Origin: Rhodocyclaceae bacterium | Lineage (GTDB): Bacteria; Pseudomonadota; Gammaproteobacteria; Burkholderiales; Rhodocyclaceae | DNA length: 34,113 nucleotides | Direction of reading: 5' to 3' | Assembly (NCBI GenBank): GCA_026415155.1 | Contig: JAOAHQ010000059.1 | Span: 1-34,113, forward strand | The notes under the pieces: generated by a model | Seen by the model: only the letters and a program-made list of their open reading frames with translations | Databases searched by the model: none | Told to the model about the DNA's origin: nothing | Position numbers and translations under genes: made by a program | Part shown: in pieces, positions 16,812 to 23,257 of the stretch | Layout: each line of letters starts with the position of its first letter | Numbering within the stretch: position 1 is the stretch's first letter

Positions 16812-16831
16812 CCCGAACGGAGGAAATCGTC

Positions 16832-17158
16832 ATGAGCGCTATCATCGAGATGCCCACTCGCGATGCCGAAGGCTACCTGGTCGAACCGGCGGAATGGAAT
16901 GAAGCGGTGGCGACCGCGCTGGCGGAAGAGCTCGGTATCGAGCTGGGTGCCGATCACTGGGACGTGATCCGCTTCATGCGCGAGTATTACGACGAACACC
17001 AGGTCGCGGCGGATGCGCGTCATGTCATCAAGCATCTGGAGGCACGTTATCAGGGCAATGCGCGTCAGCGGCTGTTCGAGCTATTCCCCTACGGTTATCC
17101 CGCCCAGGCGTGTAAGATCGCTGGCATGAAGCGGCCGCGCGCTTGGAGTACGGGTTGA
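16832..17158 (+). CDS. DsrC/TusE-family protein with only the inner cysteine
   Basis: A 108-residue member of the DsrC/TusE family: RDAEGYLVEPAEWNEAVATA, then ADHWDVIRFMREYYDEHQ, then RLFELFPYGYPAQACKIAG. The cysteine eleven positions before the family's terminal cysteine is present (Cys94), but the terminal one is replaced by Trp105 and the arm ends RAWSTG. TusE proteins normally keep the terminal cysteine and DsrC proteins both, so this protein shows the opposite pattern. GGAGG eight bases upstream of the ATG fixes the start. It is divergent from marR and four bases before the next gene. Confidence 0.88.
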   Translation: MSAIIEMPTRDAEGYLVEPAEWNEAVATALAEELGIELGADHWDVIRFMREYYDEHQVAADARHVIKHLEARYQGNARQRLFELFPYGYPAQACKIAGMKRPRAWSTG

Positions 17159-17161
17159 ACC

Positions 17162-17344
17162 ATGTCACCACCCACTTTGCACGAAATCGACGAAATCGCC
17201 TTGTCCGATGAAGACATCGTCGCGGCGATGCGTGATATTCCGGGCTATCTGGATATCAGCACCGAAGATTTCCGGCAAATCTATCACTTCGCCCATCAAC
17301 GTGCGTTAGAGCACCTGATGGCGGGCCTTACTCCGCCAGGCTGA
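17162..17344 (+). CDS. Small helical protein, probable N-terminal part of the CBS protein
   Basis: A 60-residue frame, rich in acidic helices (LSDEDIVAAMRDIPGYLDIS, then EDFRQIYHFAHQRALEHL). It starts four bases after the DsrC-like gene and its stop overlaps the start of the CBS gene (TGATG). If one base is re-read near its end, the sequence continues GLT-SARLMRGGMTPLTGD, which joins smoothly into the CBS domain. It is therefore either a separate coupled gene or the first part of a single gene with a frameshift. I do not recognise it as a named family. Confidence 0.6.
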   Translation: MSPPTLHEIDEIALSDEDIVAAMRDIPGYLDISTEDFRQIYHFAHQRALEHLMAGLTPPG

Positions 17345-17787
17345 TGCGCGGCGGGATGACGCCTTTGACTGGGGATCTGGCGATGGACGAGGCCGCGCGG
17401 CGTATCGTCGCCAGCGGTGGCAAGGGCCTGCCGGTGGTCGATGCCGCTGGCCGTGTGATCGGCATCCTGACGGAAACCGACTTCCTGCGTCGGCTCAAAG
17501 TCAGCAGTTTTCTCGAACTGATGCTACGTCTGCTGACCGACCCGGCCAGTTTTTCGCATCGCTGCCACGAAACGCGGGTCGCGGACGCGATGACCACACC
17601 GGTGGTATCGATTGGCCTCGATGCCGACTTCGACGAAGTGATGCGACGCTTTGCGCAGCACCCGGGTCGCACCATGCCGGTGGTCGATGCCGCGGGGCGT
17701 TTCGTCGGCATGTTGCTGCGTAAAGACTTCTTGGCTGCGCTCTATCGCCGCTCCTGCACCAGTATGGCTACGGAAGTGGCCGGCTGA
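17344..17787 (+). CDS. CBS-domain pair protein
   Basis: A 147-residue protein with two CBS motifs: ASGGKGLPVVDAAGRVIGIL about residues 24-43 and HPGRTMPVVDAAGRFVGML about residues 109-127. Paired CBS domains bind adenine nucleotides and act as regulatory modules. No catalytic partner domain is attached. The first beta strand before the first CBS motif is cut short unless translation comes from the upstream 60-codon frame. A strong terminator follows 22 bases after the stop. Confidence 0.85.
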   Translation: MRGGMTPLTGDLAMDEAARRIVASGGKGLPVVDAAGRVIGILTETDFLRRLKVSSFLELMLRLLTDPASFSHRCHETRVADAMTTPVVSIGLDADFDEVMRRFAQHPGRTMPVVDAAGRFVGMLLRKDFLAALYRRSCTSMATEVAG

Positions 17788-17809
17788 CCACGTCGCGCTT
17801 GACTGGTGC

Positions 17810-17867
17810 CGTCCCGCCAGCGCCGACTCTCCGAGATGAGTCGGCGCCCGGCGGGACGTCTCGTTTT
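17810..17867 (+). terminator. Strong intrinsic terminator after the CBS gene
   Basis: A long hairpin joins CGTCCCGCC (17810-17818) with GGCGGGACG (17850-17858) and, inside it, GCGCCGACTC with GAGTCGGCGC. It is followed on the plus strand by TCTCGTTTT. It lies between two convergent transcription units and may also slow transcription from the minus strand. Confidence 0.8.
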
Positions 17868-17889
17868 ACGCCTGTGCTAACTTTTTTAT

Positions 17890-18606
17890 TCAGATCGGTC
17901 GCCCTTCACCGGCTTCTTCGTGGGTCTTGCCGTCGCGGATGTGATAGATGCGCTTGAAGGTCGGGATGATCTTTTCGTCATGGGTGACGACGACGATCGC
18001 GGTGCGATACTCGCGAGCCAGATCGTTGAGAATGCGCACGACGGTAAGCGCGCGTGCCGAATCGAGTGGCGCAGTGGGTTCGTCGGCGAGAATCACCGGC
18101 GCGTGATTGGCGAGCGAGCGGGCGATGGCGACCCGCTGCTGCTCGCCGCCGGAGAGCTGCGATACCGATGCATCGGCGCGATGCGCCACATCCAGCGCAG
18201 TCAATAGCTCCAGGGCGCGTTTGCGCGCACTGGCATTGTCCTGACCGGCGAGCATCGGCAGCAGTGCGACATTGTCGGTGACATCGAGGAAGGGAATCAG
18301 ATAAGGCGCCTGGAAGACGAAGCCGATCTTGTCGCGCCGCAAGGCACGCAGGTCGCGGATCTTCCAGCCATCGTCATAAATCACCTCACCGGCCAGCTCC
18401 ATGCGCCCGGCGGTCGGTTCGATCACTGCGCCGAGGCATTTGAGCAAGGTGCTCTTGCCCGAGCCGCTGGGGCCGACCAGGCCGACGACCTCGCCAGGCC
18501 AGACGGTCATGTCGACACCTTTCAGCGCATCGACCGCGGTCTCGCCGCTACCGTAGCGTTTTTTCAGTCCGGTCAGCCGGATTGCCGGAATCTCGACCTT
18601 ATCCAC
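17890..18606 (-). CDS. ABC exporter ATP-binding protein (MacB/LolD/DevA type)
   Basis: A 238-residue ATPase with Walker A GPSGSGKST, Q-loop FVFQAPYL, signature LSGGEQQRVAIARS and Walker B VILADEPTAPLD. The sequence is of the LolD/MacB/DevA group that powers FtsX-like permeases. It overlaps the permease gene by eight bases and is the last gene of the unit. The transported substrate is unknown. Confidence 0.93.
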   Translation of the reverse strand: MDKVEIPAIRLTGLKKRYGSGETAVDALKGVDMTVWPGEVVGLVGPSGSGKSTLLKCLGAVIEPTAGRMELAGEVIYDDGWKIRDLRALRRDKIGFVFQAPYLIPFLDVTDNVALLPMLAGQDNASARKRALELLTALDVAHRADASVSQLSGGEQQRVAIARSLANHAPVILADEPTAPLDSARALTVVRILNDLAREYRTAIVVVTHDEKIIPTFKRIYHIRDGKTHEEAGEGRPI

Positions 18607-19801
18607 CGATGGCCTCCGCCGGGTCGATACGCAGCGCGGTGCGGATGGCGACGCTGCTCGCCAGCGCGCATATCGTCAGGATGATCGCGAAACCGGTCAT
18701 GGCATCCTGCGGCAGGAGCAGCACATACTTCGGAAAGGCCGGCCCCCACAGGCCAGCGGCGATGCGACCAACGATAAAGCCGATGACGCCGAGCGCCAGC
18801 GCCTGCTGCAGGATCATTCCGGCGATGATGCGGTTCTTCGCGCCGATCAGTTTCAGCACGGCGATCTCGCGCACCTTGGCGAGTGTCATCGTGTAGATGA
18901 TGAAGGCGACGATGGCCGCGGTGACGATGGCGAGGATGACGAGAAACATGCCGATTTGCTTGGCCGAAGTGGCGATCAGTTTGGCGATGAGGATGTCTTC
19001 CATTTGCGCCCTGGTGTAGGCAGTCAGCCGCTTCCAGCGCTGGATTTCATTGGCCACGGCAGCCGGATCGGCGCCGGGCTTGACGCGCACCAGCACGGCG
19101 TTCACGTTGCGCGCCTGGGTGGCCGCGGCCTGCGCCGCTTCGAGCAGGCCGGGCACGCCGGGGCGGTTGAAGGCCGGATTGGCGGCGGTACGCGCGCGCT
19201 CGTTGACGAGCGCGTCGTTGTCCTTGAGGAACTGGATTTCCTGTGCGTCCTTGAGCGGCACGAAGATCATTGGATCGCCGGAGGACGAGACCATGCGTCG
19301 CGTGAGGCCGACTACGGTGTAGTCGTGGCGGCGGATCTTCACGCGCTCGCCGAGCTTCAGACCGGCGCGCTCGTCGGCGATGGCCTCGTAATGGCCCTGC
19401 AGGATCGGCCGCCCGGCGGTGAGGTAGGGTGGCGCGCCGGGGCGGTTCGGACGGTCGACCTCGATGCCGACGATCATCACACGCGTGTCTTTGCCGTGAT
19501 GCGCCATCTGGATCGTCAGATATGCCGCGTTGCCGGTCTCCGCCACGCCATCGATGCCGGCGATGCCACGCCAGACGTCGTCGCGCAGGCTGGAGGGTTC
19601 GGCATACGGCCCCAACGTGCCCTGCTGTACCACCCACAGGTCGGCGCCGCTGTTGTCGATCAGCACCTTGCCGTCATCGACCATGCCACGAAACACGCCG
19701 GCCATGGTCAGCGTCACGCCGATCAAGAGTCCCAGCCCGATGCCGGTGAACAGGAACTTGCCCCAGCCATGCAACACATCGCGGGCGGCGAGATTGATCA
19801 T
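18599..19801 (-). CDS. ABC exporter permease (FtsX/MacB/DevC type)
   Basis: A 400-residue inner-membrane permease. One membrane segment near the N-terminus (about residues 15-37) is followed by a large periplasmic domain of roughly 220 residues, then three C-terminal membrane segments with the FtsX-like core (VREIAVLKLIGAKNRIIAGM). This layout matches MacB/DevC-type mechanotransmission permeases working with a membrane fusion protein. The start overlaps the stop of the upstream gene (ATGA), so the subunits are translationally coupled. Confidence 0.92.
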   Translation of the reverse strand: MINLAARDVLHGWGKFLFTGIGLGLLIGVTLTMAGVFRGMVDDGKVLIDNSGADLWVVQQGTLGPYAEPSSLRDDVWRGIAGIDGVAETGNAAYLTIQMAHHGKDTRVMIVGIEVDRPNRPGAPPYLTAGRPILQGHYEAIADERAGLKLGERVKIRRHDYTVVGLTRRMVSSSGDPMIFVPLKDAQEIQFLKDNDALVNERARTAANPAFNRPGVPGLLEAAQAAATQARNVNAVLVRVKPGADPAAVANEIQRWKRLTAYTRAQMEDILIAKLIATSAKQIGMFLVILAIVTAAIVAFIIYTMTLAKVREIAVLKLIGAKNRIIAGMILQQALALGVIGFIVGRIAAGLWGPAFPKYVLLLPQDAMTGFAIILTICALASSVAIRTALRIDPAEAIGG

Positions 19802-20970
19802 CGCAGTGACTCGACCGGCTTGACACGTGTGCCGTCGCTGAGCGCCTTGGCGCTATGCACGATCACCGCATCGCCCGCGGCGAGTCCCTCGCGGATTTCG
19901 ACGAATCCGTTGGCCGAGATCGCACCCGCCGTCACCGGCGCGAAGCGCGCGCGGCCTTCGACCACCTGCCAGACGCCGCTTTGCGCTCCGCGGCGTTGCA
20001 GGGCGGCCAGCGGAATCGCCAGCGCCTGCTCGATGGCCGGCAGGCGCAAGGTGACTTCCGCCAATTCGCCGATCGCAAGACCGTCAGGACGTAGATCGAA
20101 GACGACGTTGGCGATGCGTTCCTCGGTGATCGAATCGCCGTTCCAGTCGAGGCGCTCGACCCGGCCGGCGAAACGTTCATCGGGTCGTGAGCGCAGCACG
20201 ATCTCGGCAGGCAGACCGACCGCGAGACCCTGCGATCGCCCCTGGTCGATGCGCACGCGCAACCACAAAGAGGAGGGATCGATCACCTGCACCACCGCCT
20301 GGCCGGCGACGATCGTCGAGCCTGGCTCGGCCAGCCGCGCGACGACGATGCCATCGACCGGACTGACGAGACGCAGGTTCTCGCGATTCTTGCCTGCGCC
20401 GGCAAGTTCCGCCTGGGCGCGGCGCGCGTCATCCCTCGCCGCGGCCAGTGCGGCAGCAGCTGCAGCGCGCGCCGCTTGAGCGGCGGCGGCCTCATGGGCC
20501 TTCGCGTCGGCTGCTTCCTGGCTGACGAAGTTTTTCTTGCGCAGATCGGCGTAGCGCTCGGCGCTATGCTGGGCGAGCTTCGCACGGCTCTCGGCTTCAG
20601 CCAGCGCGGCTTCGGCCGATTGCACGCGCTGCGCGGCGCTGGCCGCCGCGGCGGCGCTGGCGGCGATGCGCGCGTCGAGATCGACCGGCTCCATCTCGGC
20701 GAGCAACTGCCCGGCCTTGACCACATCGCCCTGGTCGACCACTACCCGCGCCACGCGGCCAGCGAAGGTCGGACCGATATTGTGGCTGCGGCGCGCCTCG
20801 ACCGTGGCGATGCCGAACAGGCTGCGTTCGAGGCGAGCTTCCCTGGCTGCATCGAGCGTGACCTTGACCGGCGCCAGCGGACCCTGCGTGGCGACGATCC
20901 AGCCAAAGGCGGCGAGGAAGGCGACGGCAAACGTGCCGAGAACGAGATTACGACGAGTGGCAAAGCTCAT
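19798..20970 (-). CDS. HlyD/DevB-type membrane fusion protein
   Basis: A 390-residue periplasmic adaptor. An N-terminal signal anchor (VLGTFAVAFLAAFGWIVA, about residues 10-27) is followed by a split lipoyl domain (RVARVVVDQGDVVKAGQLLA and VSPVDGIVVARLAEPGSTIV) around a long, very alanine-rich coiled-coil hairpin, then beta-barrel domains. It should bridge the ABC permease to an outer-membrane channel, which is not encoded here. Its start overlaps the tetR stop (ATGA). Confidence 0.93.
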   Translation of the reverse strand: MSFATRRNLVLGTFAVAFLAAFGWIVATQGPLAPVKVTLDAAREARLERSLFGIATVEARRSHNIGPTFAGRVARVVVDQGDVVKAGQLLAEMEPVDLDARIAASAAAAASAAQRVQSAEAALAEAESRAKLAQHSAERYADLRKKNFVSQEAADAKAHEAAAAQAARAAAAAALAAARDDARRAQAELAGAGKNRENLRLVSPVDGIVVARLAEPGSTIVAGQAVVQVIDPSSLWLRVRIDQGRSQGLAVGLPAEIVLRSRPDERFAGRVERLDWNGDSITEERIANVVFDLRPDGLAIGELAEVTLRLPAIEQALAIPLAALQRRGAQSGVWQVVEGRARFAPVTAGAISANGFVEIREGLAAGDAVIVHSAKALSDGTRVKPVESLR

Positions 20971-21611
20971 GATGGCTTCGCACCCCGGTAACCGTCGAGC
21001 AATAGAGGAAAGACGCGCCGTGCGGTCTCGCGCATGTCCAAGGCGCCGGAAAACAGCGTGCTTTGCACGACCAGGCCTTGGATCATGCCTATGAACAGCA
21101 CCGCCGCGGCATCCTCGTCGAGCTCGTGCGGCAGTTCGCCTGCCGCCTTGGCGCGCGCGATCAGCAGTTTGACACGTTCGCGGTAGCCACCGACGATGTT
21201 GCGTGCCAGCGCCTGCAAGGGCGAGCCGGCCGGCCGTTGCAGCTCATGGAACAGGATTCGCGGCACGCCGGGGTGTTGGGCGACGAAATCCACTTGCGCA
21301 TGGAACAAGCGTTCGAGCACGATTAGGGGGCTGCCGCCGGCGGCCGTCGCCATGTCGGCGATCCGCCCGAGTCGAGACCCGAGCCATTCGAAAACGGCCC
21401 TCCAGATCGACAGCTTGTCCGGGAAATGACGAAACAGGGCGCCGTGCGTCACGCCGATCCGCATGGCGATCGCTTGAGTGGTGATCCCATCGGGCCCGCG
21501 CTCGCTGGCCAGATCGATGACCGCTTCAATGGTCTCCTCGCGCCGCTCTTCGGTCGAGTGGCGCTGACGTGGGGTGACGGGTGGATTTTCGTGAATCGAG
21601 GTAGCGCTCAT
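20967..21611 (-). CDS. TetR-family transcriptional regulator
   Basis: A 214-residue TetR repressor. The DNA-binding region is visible (RREETIEAVIDLASERG, GITTQAIAMRIGVTHGALFR, HFPDKLSIWRAVFEW), followed by an effector-binding C-terminal half that resembles the TetR_C group with a DLVAQHPGVPRILFHELQ-like segment. The start at 21611 (MSATSIHENPP) is preferred because the longer frame to 21797 would run through the promoter and operator. It is the first gene of the exporter operon and probably represses it until an exported compound binds. Confidence 0.9.
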   Translation of the reverse strand: MSATSIHENPPVTPRQRHSTEERREETIEAVIDLASERGPDGITTQAIAMRIGVTHGALFRHFPDKLSIWRAVFEWLGSRLGRIADMATAAGGSPLIVLERLFHAQVDFVAQHPGVPRILFHELQRPAGSPLQALARNIVGGYRERVKLLIARAKAAGELPHELDEDAAAVLFIGMIQGLVVQSTLFSGALDMRETARRVFPLLLDGYRGAKPS

Positions 21612-21628
21612 CTTCTGCCAATAAGTAA

Positions 21629-21670
21629 GTAACCTGTTACAAACATACCAGAAGCCAGTTCTTTTTTCAA
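21629..21670 (-). promoter_or_regulatory. Promoter and palindromic operator of the tetR-exporter operon
   Basis: On the minus strand TTGAAA (21665-21670) and TATGTT (21642-21647) are exactly 17 bases apart. The palindrome GTAAC-CT-GTTAC (21629-21640) lies right after the -10 element and covers the expected transcription start. This is the usual position of a TetR-family operator, so autoregulation is likely. Confidence 0.65.
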
Positions 21671-21882
21671 CCCAGATTGTCCGTTGGAACGCGAGCGGCA
21701 CCCGTCGGCGAGGGCGGATAGATCTGCGTTCGTGCGACGAGTCCAGAGCGTTGCCTCTGGACGAGGGGCACGGGCGGGCAGATGCCGCCCGCAGCAAAAG
21801 CGCCGCTGCGTAGGGCGCTGCGAGAGTCGTTGTGTCTCACCATCGATCGGAAGCCCGGTCTATCGGACAATCTGGGTTAAAA
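21665..21882. repeat. 218-bp element with terminal inverted repeats and internal hairpins
   Basis: CGGACAATCTGGGTT occurs at 21864-21878 and, inverted, at 21669-21683; allowing one mismatch the repeats extend outwards by four more bases (GAAA / AAAA). Between them lie three further hairpins: GTCCAGAG/CTCTGGAC, GGGCGG/CCGCCC and AGCGCC/GGCGCT. No coding frame with support is present. The structure suggests a miniature inverted-repeat element. Its left end supplies the -35 hexamer of the tetR promoter. Confidence 0.6.
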
Positions 21883-22093
21883 CCTCACCACCAAGACACC
21901 AAGGGCACAAAGCCGCAGCAGGCGTGTGGAGCGATTACCGCTCCAAAGATGCCGTCCGATTGGCTGACCAAAGCTGCCCGACGATGGCCATGGCCTTCCT
22001 CTCGACGCGTAAGGCGCTCGCGGCGCTGCATGGCAACGCATTGCCAGTCAGCGGCTCGAGTCGCGTAGAGCTCAAGCTGCCACGCGAGGCCAA
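21883..22093. other. Non-coding stretch with a dispersed-repeat-like motif
   Basis: No gene is supported. ACCACCAAGACACCAAGGGC at about 21886-21905 resembles a motif I have seen scattered between genes of many unrelated bacteria. A small hairpin GGAGCG-ATTAC-CGCTCC follows at about 21928 without a T run. The rest is unremarkable. Confidence 0.4.
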
Positions 22094-23257
22094 TTAGCCC
22101 GGCCTGCCATCGATGCGCGGTGCGGCGAGCATCGGCAGGATGCGCGCCAGCAGCACGGCGAAGGCGACGAGCCAGCAGGCGGCGGCCAGATGCAGCCACA
22201 TGGTATAGCTGGCAAGATGAAGCTGCGGTGCGACGACGCGGGCGACGAAGCCCGCGATCATGAGCCACAGCACCGCTTTGTCGGCCGGCGCGAATACCAC
22301 CGGGCGGCCAGTGTGGCCTTTCGAGACGCGCACGATCATCGCCGGGCCGATGAGGCCCATCACGCCGACGGTGAATAGATGCACCGCGACGGTACCGACC
22401 CACGGCGGCTCGGCGAAGCGGCCGATGCCGGCGACGACGAGCTGCGCGACGATCAGCAGGTAGCCGACGTACATGATGCCGATGTCGAGCCGCGAGAGCG
22501 CCTTGGCCGGATGCCAGAACGCGAAGCGCCAGAGGAGCAGCACGGCCAGCAGGAATTCGAGTGTTCCGGCGAGCGGCGACGGCAGCAGTTCGGCGAAGAC
22601 GAGCAGGACGGCCAGCCACTTGATCGGCAGATCGAGACGGGGATGGCGCAGGATCTCGACGCCGAAGCCATGGCGCATGAACTGCACCTGGGTGCGTTCG
22701 AGCATGATCAGGAAGACGAGGCGGAACAGCGCCAGCGACATGCCCACACCCAGCGCGTAGAAGTCGCCCTGCAGGATGAGGAATTTGGCGGGCAGAAAGA
22801 GCGGCAGCGCGATCCAGAAGAAGTAATTGTCGCTGCCCGTCGCTCGCAGGTCCTGCTTGAGCAGTGTGTGCATCAGCATCATGACGACGGCGAGCTGGAA
22901 GAGCAGGGTCGCCGGCCAGTACAGCCAGGCCGGCCAGCCGGCGCCGAGGCCATTGGCGAGGCGGTCGAGGAACCAGGCGGCGGCGAGGAAGACGAGCGCG
23001 CCGCCATGAAAGCCGCGTACCCCGACCCAGTTCTTCGTCGCGGTGAGCAAAAAGCCACCCAAGAGCGCCCAGCCGAAGCCGTAGAACATCTCGTGCGCAT
23101 GCCACTGCAGCGGCGCTTGGACGAAACTCGGCGCTGGCGGGACGGCACCGGTGTAGATCAGCGTCCAGCCAAGCGGCAGGAGCATGCCGGCCAGGCAGGC
23201 GAGCGGGAACAGGGTGCGGAAGCCGAGCGCGAAAAACGGATGGGTCAGGAATTTCAT
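22094..23257 (-). CDS. nnrS: NnrS family membrane haem-copper protein
   Basis: A 387-residue, highly hydrophobic protein with about twelve membrane segments and the NnrS-family features HPFFALGFRTLFPLA at the N-terminus, WHAHEMFYGFGWALLGGFLL and TATKNW. NnrS proteins accompany denitrification genes, are induced by nitric oxide regulators and protect cells against nitrosative stress. Its ATG overlaps the norD stop (ATGA), so it is coupled to the nor accessory genes; a longer frame reaching 23392 would run far into norD and is rejected. Confidence 0.92.
   Translation of the reverse strand: MKFLTHPFFALGFRTLFPLACLAGMLLPLGWTLIYTGAVPPAPSFVQAPLQWHAHEMFYGFGWALLGGFLLTATKNWVGVRGFHGGALVFLAAAWFLDRLANGLGAGWPAWLYWPATLLFQLAVVMMLMHTLLKQDLRATGSDNYFFWIALPLFLPAKFLILQGDFYALGVGMSLALFRLVFLIMLERTQVQFMRHGFGVEILRHPRLDLPIKWLAVLLVFAELLPSPLAGTLEFLLAVLLLWRFAFWHPAKALSRLDIGIMYVGYLLIVAQLVVAGIGRFAEPPWVGTVAVHLFTVGVMGLIGPAMIVRVSKGHTGRPVVFAPADKAVLWLMIAGFVARVVAPQLHLASYTMWLHLAAACWLVAFAVLLARILPMLAAPRIDGRPG

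Noticed and set aside
18956..20479. A 507-codon plus-strand frame opposite the exporter genes
   Set aside because: Antisense to clear permease and adaptor genes with overlapping starts and stops.
21684..22097. A 137-codon plus-strand frame in the gap upstream of tetR
   Set aside because: It runs through the inverted-repeat element and its hairpins, is Arg/Ser-rich like a random GC-rich frame, and has no ribosome binding site.
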